A stretch of 52,500 nt of DNA from Zelonia costaricensis. Its lineage: Eukaryota > Euglenozoa > Kinetoplastea > Trypanosomatida > Trypanosomatidae. The stretch lies in contig JASAOO010003474.1 of assembly GCA_030849075.1 (NCBI GenBank), forward strand, positions 1-52,500. The letters run 5' to 3'. Positions 28,813-38,579 of this stretch are shown piece by piece. A program made the translations under genes and the position numbers. Positions within the stretch are counted from its first letter, which is position 1, and each line of letters starts with the position of its first letter. The notes under the pieces are model-generated. The model searched no databases. It was not told where the DNA came from and was given only the letters and a program-made list of their open reading frames with translations.

Positions 28813-30933
28813 ATGAGCGACAATCTCGTTTCGCTGGTCTCGCCGGCCACATCGCGGTCGATCAACCAGCCGTGCAGTCCCAGCACGCCGCTCTCGGCCT
28901 CCCAGTTTGTGCGCGACTTCAAGCGCGTGCATGACCACAACGTCGTCGCCCCGGTGGAGGCAAACAGCAAGCGCTCCACCATCGGCCCCCACCTCGGCTC
29001 CCGCATGCACGTGTACGAGTACTCGATCGAGCACAACGACGCCTTCTGGGCCGAGGTCGCGCACCGCGACTTCTTCTGGAAGCAGACGTGGGCCGATGAC
29101 CAGCACGTGAAGTCGTACAACTTCGACAAGACGAAGGGCCCCATCTTCGTCAAGTGGTTCGAGGGCGCCGTCACGAACGTCTGCTACAACGCGCTGGACC
29201 GCCACCTCCCGGCGCACAAGGACCGCGTCTGCTTCTACTTCGAGGGCAACGACCCGAGCGTCGCCGAGGCCATCACGTACGGCCAGATGTACACCAAGGT
29301 GGTGGAGCTCGCGAACGTGCTGAAGCACCAGTACGGCATCCAGAAGGGCGACCGCGTGGCGCTGTACCTGCCCATGATTCCATGCGCGGCAATCGCCATG
29401 CTCGCGTGCGCCCGCATCGGGGCCGTGACGACTGTGGTCTTTGGCGGCTTCTCCGCGCAGGCGCTGAGCTCGCGGCTGAAGGACGCGCAGGCGAAGCTGC
29501 TCATCACGGCCGACGCCTCCTCGCGCGGCTCGAAGCCGATCCCGCTGAAGGACGTGGCGGACGAGGCCTTGAAGGAGTGTGAAGAAGCCGGCATGTCCAT
29601 TCCGTGCCTCGTCTCGGAGAACATGAAGCGGCAGCACTGCACGATGAAGGAGGGCCGCGACACCTGGTACGGCGACGCCGTTGCGCGTCTGACGCCGGAG
29701 CAGCACGAGGAGTGCCCGGTGGAGTGGATGGAGGCCGAGGACATTCTTTTCCTCCTCTACACCTCCGGCAGCACGGGCAAGCCCAAGGCGATTGTGCACA
29801 CCACCGCCGGCTACATGGTCTACGCCGCGACGACGTTCAGGTACAGCTTCGACTACCACGAGAGCGACGTCTACTTCTGCACTGCAGATGTCGGCTGGAT
29901 CACTGGCCACAGCTACGTCGTCTACGGCCCGATGATCAACTGCGCGACGTCGGTGCTGTTCGAGGGGCTCCCGTCGCACCCGAACCCGTCGCGCTGGTGG
30001 CAGCTCGTCGAGAAGTACAAGGTTTCCATCTTCTACACTGCCCCGACGGCGATCCGCTCGCTGATGCAGGCCGGCGACAACTACGTCAAGGCGTGTGAGC
30101 GCAGCACCCTGCGCGTGCTCGGCTCCGTGGGCGAGCCCATCAACGTCGAGGCGTGGAAGTGGTTCCGCACTGTGGTCGGCGAGGATAATTGCGATGTGTG
30201 CGACACCTGGTGGCAGACAGAGACGGGCGGGCACATGATCACGCCGATGCCGGGCTGCACGCCGACGAAGCCCGGCAGTGCCACACTGCCCTTCTTCGGC
30301 GTCGAGCCGGCGCTGCTGGACCCGTCCTCGCTGAAGCCGGTCGAGGGCGCTGGCGAGGGGCTGCTGACGATCGCGAAGCCGTGGCCCGGCATCGCGCGCA
30401 CCATCTTCGGCGACCACGCCCGCTTCGAGCAGACGTACTTTTCCGTCAGTGGCTTCTACACCACCGGCGACGGCGCGCGGCGCGACGCGGACGGGTACTA
30501 CTGGATCACCGGCCGCGTCGACGACGTGCTCAACGTCAGCGGCCACCGCATCGGCACGAGCGAGGTCGAGGACGCCGTCAACACGCACCCCGCCGTGGTC
30601 GAGAGCGCTGTGGTCGGCTTCCCGCACGACATCAAGGGCGAGGGCATCTACATCTACGTCGTCGTCCGCGACGGCACCGCGGTGACGCCGGCGCTGCTGA
30701 ACGACGTGAAGGCCACCATTCGCAAGGTGATCGGCCCGCTGGCGACGCCGGATGTGATGCAGGTGGCCCGCATCGGTCTGCCCAAGACCCGCTCCGGCAA
30801 GATTGTGCGCCGCATCCTGCGCAAGGTTGCCGCCGGTCTCTACGGCGAGATGGGCGACACGTCGACCCTGGCCAACCCCGACGTCGTCGAGGACCTCATC
30901 GCTGAGCACCGCCGCCTCTGCCCGACCCACTAA
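28813..30933 (+). CDS. ACS: Acetyl-CoA synthetase, AMP-forming
   Basis: A 706-residue enzyme making acetyl-CoA from acetate, ATP and CoA through an acetyl-adenylate. Family motifs are all intact: the P-loop-like YTSGSTGKPKAIVHT (~316-330), TWWQTETG (from 465), the hinge segment ITGRVDDVLNVSGHRIGTSEVE, and the C-terminal RSGKIVRR with catalytic Lys663, the residue acetylated in regulated homologues. The N-terminal ACS signature is also present (YEYSIEHNDAFWAEVA, FDKTKGPIFVKWFEG). In trypanosomatids the cytosolic enzyme feeds acetyl-CoA into fatty acid and sterol synthesis. The ATG at 28813 gives MSDNLVSLVSP; the open frame further 5' is UTR. The extra ~45 N-terminal residues before the conserved core lack a clear import signal, and the C-terminus (CPTH) is not a PTS1. 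Confidence 0.95.
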   Translation: MSDNLVSLVSPATSRSINQPCSPSTPLSASQFVRDFKRVHDHNVVAPVEANSKRSTIGPHLGSRMHVYEYSIEHNDAFWAEVAHRDFFWKQTWADDQHVKSYNFDKTKGPIFVKWFEGAVTNVCYNALDRHLPAHKDRVCFYFEGNDPSVAEAITYGQMYTKVVELANVLKHQYGIQKGDRVALYLPMIPCAAIAMLACARIGAVTTVVFGGFSAQALSSRLKDAQAKLLITADASSRGSKPIPLKDVADEALKECEEAGMSIPCLVSENMKRQHCTMKEGRDTWYGDAVARLTPEQHEECPVEWMEAEDILFLLYTSGSTGKPKAIVHTTAGYMVYAATTFRYSFDYHESDVYFCTADVGWITGHSYVVYGPMINCATSVLFEGLPSHPNPSRWWQLVEKYKVSIFYTAPTAIRSLMQAGDNYVKACERSTLRVLGSVGEPINVEAWKWFRTVVGEDNCDVCDTWWQTETGGHMITPMPGCTPTKPGSATLPFFGVEPALLDPSSLKPVEGAGEGLLTIAKPWPGIARTIFGDHARFEQTYFSVSGFYTTGDGARRDADGYYWITGRVDDVLNVSGHRIGTSEVEDAVNTHPAVVESAVVGFPHDIKGEGIYIYVVVRDGTAVTPALLNDVKATIRKVIGPLATPDVMQVARIGLPKTRSGKIVRRILRKVAAGLYGEMGDTSTLANPDVVEDLIAEHRRLCPTH

Positions 30934-33076
30934 GCCTCCAGAGCAGAAGTGTCCCCCACGGCACAGTCGAGTCCTGCTTTCAGCGCCGAGCGCGGTGTCG
31001 ACCTCGTAGCGCGCTTTCATGTCCCCCGCTTCTCACTGCCCCCTCGCGATGTGCGTGATGAAGCTAGTTCTCCGGAAGAGAAGGAGAGGGAGGGGGTGAC
31101 GATGGGGCAGCGAGCGGAGGGGCCGCCACATCGGCTTGACAGTGAAGGAGTGCAGGGACTCTGCAAGGGAGGACGACCCGCGTTGCTGTTTGTGCAGACT
31201 CCTCCTCACCCACCCGTCTCTCCCAACGCCCCCCCCCCTCCCCACCAAACCGCGCATGTCGGCACTCCGTTCGGGGGCACTTCCTGTTTCTTTCTCCGTT
31301 TCTATTCCGTTGTTTTTCTTTGGAAGCCCACACCGCTATCGCAAAAGCTATGCGTTTTGATGTTGTTGTTGATGTTGGTTTGGCGTTTGTGCTTCCAGCA
31401 TCTGCACGCGCGTGCGCGTGTGTGCGTTTTGCCCCTCCCTCCGTCCCCCATCTCCCTCTACGTACACGAAACTCCTTGGTCAGCTGGGTGTAACCAGTGT
31501 GTGTGTGTGTGTCTGCCTTGCACCACCCCCGTGTAGCGTCCACCGCCACCCTCTTCCCTTCTAATGCCACCCTCGCTGTCTGGGACGCGTGGCTCGTGGT
31601 GTGCGCGTGGAAGAGTGCGGCGTGAGTCACAGAGTGGCCGTGTCCTATAAACTCCCTTGCTCACTGTAGAGGCACGTTCTCTGTTTTGCTGGCCTTACCA
31701 CTTCCACCCCGCGCGCCCTTCCCCCCCCCCCCTCTCTCGTCTTCAGCTTTGTCCGTCTCTCTCTCTCGAATCCCATGCAAGCGTTCGTGTCTTCGAGCTG
31801 CCATCGTGCTCTCCAGTGAGGGCTAAGGAGGGACCACTCTTTGGTGATTCCCAGATGTCGTTGTCGATGAGGCACTCATTCGGTTTCCCTTTTTTTTGTG
31901 TTCGTTTCCTCCATGCGTGGGGGTGTGTGGGTGTTCCACTTCTTGCTTTGTGTGTGTATGTGTGTCCTCCCGTCTGTCGCAGCTGGTGTGTGTGTGTGTG
32001 TGTGTGTGTAGGTGTGTGTGGGTGTTAATGTGTGTCTGGGTGTCCGTCCCGCTCGGTGAAGATGCCGGTGTGGTGTGCGCGTATGGTGTGTATGTATGTG
32101 TGCGCGTGCTTGGGTGCCCCGGTGGGCGCGCCACGGTTTTGGATGGGAAAGGAGACTATCAAGTGGCTTCGCCCTCCCCTCCTTCGCCCCCATCCCTCCC
32201 TTCCACCCTCAACGCCACTGTTTACTATCACCGCTTGTCCCTCCTGGCGCTGAGGCGCACTTCAGTTCCATTCCCCCTCCTCCGCCGCCACCTCTTTCTC
32301 CCTGCATCCTCGCGAAGTTGATGCGGCTCGATGGGCGTCGTCGGCGTAGCGCAATGGCGATGCAAGCGCCACGTCAGTTCTTGTGTTTGATGTGGGACCT
32401 TTAGCCCTTACTCTCCTTTCGGTCCACTTCCCCCCCCCCTTCCGCCCGCCCCCTCCTTCACAGTGGAAGGAGGGCACGCCACGGATTGTAGCGCCGCCAG
32501 AGAGGCACAGCAGTAACGCACGCACGTGGCCACGTTCTCCGGTTACACAACACCTACGAAGTCATAATGTCGCGGTCGAGTCCCGTACAGCAGGGTACGG
32601 CGAGGTAGGGAGTGCTAAGGGGAAGTCGAGGGGGAGAGGCATAAACCGCACATATCCGTCGCCGCGAGAGGTGGGGTGGGTGGGTGGCGTCTCTTGTCGC
32701 GGGTGATGCCCAGCCGCACACTGCGCATGGCGGCACGTTCAAGTTTGCCGCAGTACCGCCTCGTTCCCGTTTCACTTCCTACTCCCTCCGCCCCAGCCCC
32801 TCTCCCACCACGCACACAAGCCAAACGAGTCTTGTCCCCTTCTTCGGGAACCTCCTGACCCTTGCGTGGTGGCCAGCACGGGCACCACCGTCGATCATGC
32901 ACCTCCTCCTGACTCCACTGACGCAGATTTGTGTCCTCTCTTATCACCTGTACCCTGTTGTCTTCTTTGTTTTCCCCTTTCAGTCTCGTGCGACGGCACA
33001 GTCTCTGGTGCCGCACAGATACGGAATTCGCGATCACACACTCGCACACAAACACACGCGCGCACGCGCTTGGGTC
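30934..33076. other. Long spacer between acetyl-CoA synthetase and EF-hand protein genes
   Basis: 2.1 kb without a supported gene. It holds purine-rich 3' flank with G runs (31078-31125), TG-rich tracts (31498-31513, 31986-32009, 32015-32110), a G-rich patch GGGGTGGGTGGGTGG (32673-32687), and C/T-rich stretches. Its last part is the EF-hand gene's 5' UTR. Confidence 0.6.
32951..32983 (+). promoter_or_regulatory. Predicted trans-splice acceptor for EF-hand protein gene
   Basis: A strong pyrimidine tract ending CTTTGTTTTCCCCTTTCAG puts AG at 32982-32983. The implied 5' UTR is 93 nt. Confidence 0.55.
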
Positions 33077-34045
33077 ATGGCGTCCGCACCTGCCGCAACG
33101 GTGGAGTCGCTGGCTCGCCGCTACTACCTCACTCCTGCTCTTGTCGAGGAGGCGGCGCGACTATTCGAGGCCTACGCGGCGGTCCCGTCGGGTGGCAGCA
33201 CCACGATGAGCAGCAGCCCCATGAGCGGTGGCACCCGCCCCGTCCAGAGCACCCCCGAGCCGTACATCACGGTGGAGGGGGTGCAGTCGCTCATGGTGGC
33301 GATGGGCACGCCGCTGTCGCGCACGGACGTCGTGGAGCTGCTCCGCTTCTTCGGCGGCGCCGCTGCGTGCCCAATTGCCAACGGCGCCGACGGTGACGGG
33401 GCGGCGGCATGCGGCAGTGGGGTGGACCAGGGCGGCAACGCGGTCGGTGCCACGTCGCAGCCGTCCTCGGGACGCGGGCGAAAGCGCAGCGTCATGGCGG
33501 CCGCGCAGCGGGCTGCGAGTGGACGCGACGCGTCACCGCCGTCGTCGCGGCCGCTCGGCCCAGCGGACGGCACCTCAGACGGCGACGCTGCGGCGGACAC
33601 CGCGTCCCGGAGCGCCTCGCCGGTCTCGACCCCTTCCCCGCAGACGGCCGTGTCCACCGAGGGCATGAACTTCGCGGCCTTCCTGTACTTCCTGCTGGTG
33701 CTCCCCGAGCTGGAGCAGCGCGCCTCGGCGGCGGAGCTGGCGACGGCCGCGCCGAACGCGTCGAGGGCGGGCACGGGCGCCGCAGGCAGCCCACACGCCG
33801 TCCGTATCGAGGCGCTCTTTGCAGCGATAGACATAGACCGGGACGGAGTCTGGAGCGTGCACGACGTACGCAACGCCGCTGAGATGTGCGTGACGGATGA
33901 TGAAGGGCTGTTGAGCGACGACCCGGATCTGTGTCGGCTGGCGGACATGCACCCGGCGGAGCTGGCCGCTGCGCTGCGCGAGCTCGACATGGACGGTGAC
34001 GGTGCCGTTACTGTGGACGACGTGCAGCTGGCACTTGACTTCTGA
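33077..34045 (+). CDS. EF-hand calcium-binding protein (322 aa)
   Basis: A calmodulin/centrin-superfamily protein of unknown partner. Two C-terminal EF-hand loops are clear, DIDRDGVWSVHD (252-263) and DMDGDGAVTVDD (304-315). Both have Asp at positions 1, 3, 5 and 12, with Gly at 6. Asp rather than Glu at position 12 tends to lower affinity or shift it toward magnesium. The first loop has Trp at position 8, where a small aliphatic residue is normal. The N-terminal half (LTPALVEEAARLFEAY, VEGVQSLMVAMGTPLSRTDVVELLRFF, MNFAAFLYFLLVL) looks like degenerate EF-hands 1-2 without calcium ligands, split by a ~95-residue disordered insert (about 98-192). The ATG at 33077 is preceded by a good splice acceptor; the frame open further 5' is UTR. 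Confidence 0.82.
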   Translation: MASAPAATVESLARRYYLTPALVEEAARLFEAYAAVPSGGSTTMSSSPMSGGTRPVQSTPEPYITVEGVQSLMVAMGTPLSRTDVVELLRFFGGAAACPIANGADGDGAAACGSGVDQGGNAVGATSQPSSGRGRKRSVMAAAQRAASGRDASPPSSRPLGPADGTSDGDAAADTASRSASPVSTPSPQTAVSTEGMNFAAFLYFLLVLPELEQRASAAELATAAPNASRAGTGAAGSPHAVRIEALFAAIDIDRDGVWSVHDVRNAAEMCVTDDEGLLSDDPDLCRLADMHPAELAAALRELDMDGDGAVTVDDVQLALDF

Positions 34046-34534
34046 CGGCGGGCACACGCATGTATACTAGCGGTCCCCTTTTTTTGTGTGTGCAGTCAAT
34101 TGCGTCGTTGGTTTTGATGGGACAGCGAGGACCTCCTCATGGGAGAGCTTCCGCCGCGTTGACCTCCGGATACTACGCCGCCGCCGCGTGTTCGTGCCTG
34201 TGCGCCGTCACGGGTGAGCGCTCGGCGATACACACACACACACACCGCATCGCCGGTGTACGAGTGCGTCTTGCAGTCCCTTGTCTTTTCTCCGCACTTC
34301 CGCCCCGCGCCCCCCCCTTCCTGCTATTCCATGCCCACTCGTACACACATACACACGCACACCCACGCATACCCTCTTGTCTCAGAACGCAAACGAAGGC
34401 TTGCACGCACTCGTAGCGTACACCCCCCCCCCTGCCCCCCTCACCCTACCCCCCCCTTTCCATCACAGCGCACACACAAATACACGTACCCTCCCTCGAT
34501 CGAAACCACGGCGAGCGTGTGCTGACGGAGCGCC
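34046..34534. other. Spacer upstream of XRN gene
   Basis: No gene is supported. It has CA-rich stretches (34231-34245, 34340-34370) and C-runs. The tract ending at about 34463 with AG at 34467-34468 is the likely splice acceptor for the next gene, leaving a ~66-nt 5' UTR. Confidence 0.65.
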
Positions 34535-37500
34535 ATGGGTGTCCCGCTGCTCCTGACGTGGCTGAAGAAGCGCTTCGCCGACTGCTTCCTGCCAGCCGAC
34601 AGCGCCGTGACCGACTACATCCGGGCCAGCACCGATAATCTCTTCATTGACCTCAACTCCTTTCTCTATCAGGCCGCCACCATCATCACCGCCACCCACC
34701 GCTCACACCGCTTTGGCTCCGTCGACGAGGTGGAAGACGTTGTGCTGCGCAAGCTCTTCGACCTGCTCGATGACCTCGTCGTGAACCTCGTGCAGCCCAA
34801 GGCGCTCGTCTACATCGCCGTGGACGGCGTGTCGCCGCTTGGCAAGATGTCGCAGCAGCGTGCACGGCGTCGCCGCGGCGCCCGTCGCCAGCCCACGAGC
34901 GGGCCGTCATCTTCGGCGTCCCACCACGGCCACCACCACCACGAGCCCGCCGGCAACATGGGCGACCTCTGGGACGGCAACTGCATCAGCGTCGGCACCC
35001 GCTTCATGGCCAAGGTGACCGAGGCACTGCACTTCTACGCCGTGAGCCGCACCGAGCGCATCAACGCGCGGCGGCTGCGGGAGGAGCGGGCGCGTGTGGA
35101 GAAGGCTGCGGCGTCTGCGGCCAGCGACGACGGCGCCCCTGCCGCCGCGCCGTACGTGTTTCCGTTCATCAACATCATCGTGGACGACGTGCTGCGACCC
35201 GGCGAGGGCGAGAACAAGATCGCCGAGTTCATCCGCCGCATCCGGTCCGACCCCGGCTACGGCCCCAACACGTCGCACGTCATCTGCAGCTCCGACACGG
35301 ACGTCACGGTCACCAGCCTCATCCTCCACGAGCCGCGCATCCACGTGCTGCGCTACGAGCCGCCCGTGTCGCTGGGCGGGAAGCCGCCCGCCAGGCCGAT
35401 GCCGCCGCCGCCGTCCGCGCACGGGCGGTTCGCCTCGCACGGGCCGCACCGCGGCGGGGGTCCGCCGATGCGGGGGCGCGGCCGCTTTGACGGCCGGGGC
35501 GGCGGGCACCACGGGTACCAAGGGCAGCACCACGGACCGCCGCGGCCGCACCAGGCCCACGGCAGCGCAGCATCGGCGCCGGCGCCGCCCAAGGACAGCT
35601 GGCTCTCCACCTTCTTCAGCATCCACGTCTTCCGGCAGCGGCTGCGCGACATCCTGCGCCTCGCCCCAGCAGACGCCGCCGCCGCTGCGATCGACGGGGC
35701 CGCGGCGCCGACCGCGCCGGACGAGGCGCAGGCCTCCCTCACCTTCGAGCACGCCCTGCACGACGTGGTGTTCGTGCTGCTCCTCTTCGGCAACGACTTC
35801 CTGCCCACCATCGGCGGCAGCATCCAGGAGGGCACGCTGGATGCGCTGCTGACGCTGCTCGCCACGGACTTCGTGCCACGCGGCAACACCCTGGTCGACC
35901 CGACGACGAACCGCATCCAGTACGAGTCCGCCCGCTACCTGCTGAGCCGGCTCGCCGAGCTGCCCGGCAACGCGCGGAAAGGCGGCGGGGCTGGTGGGCG
36001 GCTGCAGGTGCACAACGGCGGGTCGGGGGCGCTCGAGTGGGGCTTCACGACGGCGAAGGAGGGCCGCGAGCGCGACCCTGGCTTGGTGGAGCGGCAGCAG
36101 CGGCGTGAGAAGCAGCAGGAGCGGATGTGCTACTGCTACTGGACGATGCTGCAGTGGGCGCTGCAGTACAGCGCTGGCATTGTGGAGCACTGGGGCTGCT
36201 ACTACCCCTACGGCAAGGCGCCGCCGCTGTCGAAGTTGGCGACGTACTGCGGCGTGCTCACGTACGACGCCCTCGGCGAGATCGCGCGGCGGCGGCTCGA
36301 GGTCAACGCCGCGGCGGGCCGCGTGCCGCGCAGCATCGACGCGGAGGGGCCGGAGCCGGCCGGCAACGAGAACGACGAAGAGGAAGAGGAAGACGGCATG
36401 GACGGGGAGCAGACGGCGGCCCTGCGCGCCGGCGAGCTCGGTGCGACCGGCGCCGTCGTGGACGCGGTGGAGCGGGGCAAGCCGACCGACGTCATGGTGC
36501 AGCTGCTCATCCTCATCCCGCCACGTAGTGTGGCGCTGCTGCCGACCGTCTTCCGGCATCGCTACAGCGAGGTGGCCGAGGCGGTGCAGGCGCCGGTCGA
36601 GCAGCTCAACCTCGCCTCCATCGGGGCGTGGTGCGAGGAGAAGAAGCGCTCGCTCAGTGAGGAGGAGCGGACGCGATTCACGGCGTACCAGTTCTTCGCC
36701 TCCGACACGGACCTCGGCACCCCTGACGCGCCATTCCCGGCGCGCGACATCGCGTTTAGCGCGTACTGGGACGGTGCCGCGGTGGAGGCGGAGCTGGACG
36801 CGCTGCGAGCGGACAAGCGAAAACCTGCGGCCGCCGATGTGCCCGTTGGCGGAGCGGGCCTCAGCGACGCCTCCCACTCCGCCGCAACGGCCGGTGGGGC
36901 GGTGGCGGCGCCGGTGAGACCCGCGGCGGGGCTGCAGAGCAAGGCGGCGTCCTTCTTCAGCATGGGGCGGCGACCAGCGCAGGGCGGTGCGGCGGCGCTG
37001 CTGGCCTCCGTGAAGGTGCCCCCCGCGTCCCCCGCCACACCGGCCACTCCGCCGCCGTCGCCGCTCTCCCCCGCCCCCGAGGCGCCGGCAACGGTGGACG
37101 AGAAGGAGGAAGGCGCCGCGGCGGGTGCGAGTGGGCCGACGACCGAGGCGCCGCCGCCGGTCGCCGCGGCGCACCTGCCCGTCTCGCTGCGGCACCCGGC
37201 CGGGGACTACGTGCTCTGGGTTGCCCCGTGCGCGGCACTGAAGGACGCGCTGATGGTGCGGGCGCTGGGCACGATGCAGGGCACGCGCTTCTGCGTCGGC
37301 AGCTACATCCCCCTTGTCGACCAGGACGCGGTGCTGAGCCGCGGCTCCGGTCCGCGCCAGGAGGTTCGCCTGCACTTTCGCCTTGCCGTGGTGCCGGCGA
37401 TCCGCGACATGTCGAACGCGGCGCGGCTGCTGCCCGGGTACGAGGAGCCGGCGGAGGTCGGCATGCGTGACCGCATCGCCGCGGCACGCAAGGTCGAGGC

Positions 37501-37840
37501 TGACCGCAACGACCCGTGGAAGCAGCTCGACAAGCTGCAGACTCTGCGAGAGGAGCGAAAGCGGGCCCGCGGCGAGGACGAGGCCGATGAGGCCGACGAG
37601 GGTGGCGAGGACGCCTCCACCGACGTGCAAGCCGAGTTGGCAGAGGGCGAGGCCAGCGATGCGACAGGACCGTCCGCACCGACGGCGGCGACAGAGGAGG
37701 GCAGCGAGCCGGTAGCTGAGGCGCCAGTGGCGGCCCCGGTCGACGACGCCGACGCGCTGCTGCAGCGGCGCAAGGAGGAGGCGCGGCGGCGGCTGGCGGC
37801 ACTCAAGGCAGCCCGTCTGGCCGCACAGCAGGATGGCTGA
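34535..37840 (+). CDS. XRN-family 5'-3' exoribonuclease (1101 aa)
   Basis: A processive 5'-monophosphate-dependent exoribonuclease of the Xrn1/Rat1 family. Conserved N-terminal segments are MGVPLLLTWLKKRF, DNLFIDLNSFLY and YIAVDGVSPLGKMSQQRARR. Metal-binding acids are intact: Glu224 and Glu226 (PGEGENKIAEFIRRIR), Asp254 and Asp256 (SSDTDVT) and Asp421 (FGNDFLPTIGG). Two unusual low-complexity inserts sit inside the catalytic region: His/Ser-rich at ~110-140 and Arg-Gly/Pro-rich at ~286-351. A long disordered, Pro/Ala-rich segment (~780-880) precedes a C-terminal block (VSLRHPAGDYVLWVAP...) and a charged Glu/Lys tail. Trypanosomatids have several XRN paralogs with different compartments; I cannot say which this is. 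The ATG at 34535 gives the canonical MGVP start. Confidence 0.9.
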   Translation: MGVPLLLTWLKKRFADCFLPADSAVTDYIRASTDNLFIDLNSFLYQAATIITATHRSHRFGSVDEVEDVVLRKLFDLLDDLVVNLVQPKALVYIAVDGVSPLGKMSQQRARRRRGARRQPTSGPSSSASHHGHHHHEPAGNMGDLWDGNCISVGTRFMAKVTEALHFYAVSRTERINARRLREERARVEKAAASAASDDGAPAAAPYVFPFINIIVDDVLRPGEGENKIAEFIRRIRSDPGYGPNTSHVICSSDTDVTVTSLILHEPRIHVLRYEPPVSLGGKPPARPMPPPPSAHGRFASHGPHRGGGPPMRGRGRFDGRGGGHHGYQGQHHGPPRPHQAHGSAASAPAPPKDSWLSTFFSIHVFRQRLRDILRLAPADAAAAAIDGAAAPTAPDEAQASLTFEHALHDVVFVLLLFGNDFLPTIGGSIQEGTLDALLTLLATDFVPRGNTLVDPTTNRIQYESARYLLSRLAELPGNARKGGGAGGRLQVHNGGSGALEWGFTTAKEGRERDPGLVERQQRREKQQERMCYCYWTMLQWALQYSAGIVEHWGCYYPYGKAPPLSKLATYCGVLTYDALGEIARRRLEVNAAAGRVPRSIDAEGPEPAGNENDEEEEEDGMDGEQTAALRAGELGATGAVVDAVERGKPTDVMVQLLILIPPRSVALLPTVFRHRYSEVAEAVQAPVEQLNLASIGAWCEEKKRSLSEEERTRFTAYQFFASDTDLGTPDAPFPARDIAFSAYWDGAAVEAELDALRADKRKPAAADVPVGGAGLSDASHSAATAGGAVAAPVRPAAGLQSKAASFFSMGRRPAQGGAAALLASVKVPPASPATPATPPPSPLSPAPEAPATVDEKEEGAAAGASGPTTEAPPPVAAAHLPVSLRHPAGDYVLWVAPCAALKDALMVRALGTMQGTRFCVGSYIPLVDQDAVLSRGSGPRQEVRLHFRLAVVPAIRDMSNAARLLPGYEEPAEVGMRDRIAAARKVEADRNDPWKQLDKLQTLREERKRARGEDEADEADEGGEDASTDVQAELAEGEASDATGPSAPTAATEEGSEPVAEAPVAAPVDDADALLQRRKEEARRRLAALKAARLAAQQDG
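35390..35590 (+). other. RG/RGG- and His/Pro-rich insert within the XRN catalytic core
   Basis: It encodes about residues 286-351 of the XRN protein, between the Asp254/Asp256 and Asp421 metal sites. It contains many Arg-Gly, Gly-Gly and His-Gly pairs (HRGGGPPMRGRGRFDGRGGG). Such motifs commonly bind RNA and are methylated by arginine methyltransferases. A loop insertion that keeps the flanking motifs intact suggests it projects from the fold. Confidence 0.7.
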
Positions 37841-38579
37841 CTATCGACGAGAGAGAGAGAGAACGTCGCTGCAGTGGCCTGGGCACGACGGCGCTCTCTG
37901 CTCCCCCGGGTGCCCTCCCTATCGCCACCCCCTCAGTGTTGCGCCGTGCGCTGGCGATCTGCCCCCTCCCCCCCCCCTTACCACCACAACATATCCTTTA
38001 CACGAACCGTAGAAGGCGCTCTGCGATGGACTTCCGCCTGCTTGCTGAGCCTGAGAACGGCGCCCGCACTCGGCCTTGCCAAAGGGCGGGCGCCGCGGGT
38101 TTCAATGCCTCAGAGCCGCGGCTGGTCCGTTCACAACGCTGTGCCCTGGCGTGCCGCCCCCTCACCCTTGTGCTGACACCCTCTTTCCCTTCGCCCCGTC
38201 TCCGTTCCTCGGCAGCGGCCGGGCTGCGCACCGCCCCCTCCCCCGTCGCACCTCCCTCCACATCCCCGCTCACCCAGGCACCGTCAAGCAGAGTGGTGGT
38301 GGCTACTCTCTTGCCCTGACCCACCCCCTCCCCCCCCCCGCATCACCACGCGGTACTCCGCCAACTTACCAATTCCCTAACGCGGCTCCGTCCTCGGTCT
38401 CTTTTGCTTTCCGTGTGGTTGGGTGTGTGTGTGCCACTTGTTGCCTCCGTCCGGTCTGTCCGTTTGCTGGTCTGTCTGTCTTACCCGTAGGGCACAAACG
38501 GACACACCGATAATCGCCACCCTCCTCCTCTTTTCCCATCCCCTTGATCATCGACAGTTGCCGGCAGCGGTCGTTCGCG
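37841..38579. other. Spacer between XRN and hydrolase genes
   Basis: No gene is supported. It holds a 10-bp inverted repeat (38058-38067 with 38086-38095) and C-rich stretches. A pyrimidine tract (38520-38545) with AG at 38556-38557 lies just before the next ATG. Confidence 0.65.
38058..38095 (+). repeat. Inverted repeat / RNA hairpin, 10-bp GC-rich stem
   Basis: Arm CGGCGCCCGC (38058-38067) is perfectly complementary to GCGGGCGCCG (38086-38095). The 18-nt loop contains a further CCTT/AAGG pairing. It lies ~220 nt after the XRN stop codon, probably in the 3' UTR. Confidence 0.7.

Noticed and set aside
28498..31020. 840-codon - strand frame opposite acetyl-CoA synthetase
   Set aside because: Antisense shadow of a well-recognised enzyme; no domain and wrong codon bias.
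34907..37630. 907-codon - strand frame opposite the XRN gene
   Set aside because: Same mirror effect; composition is Arg/Gly/Val/Leu low complexity, while the + frame carries the full XRN metal-site set.
38058..38095. GC hairpin as a bacterial-type transcription terminator
   Set aside because: The organism is a eukaryote with polycistronic transcription, and there is no T-run after the stem.
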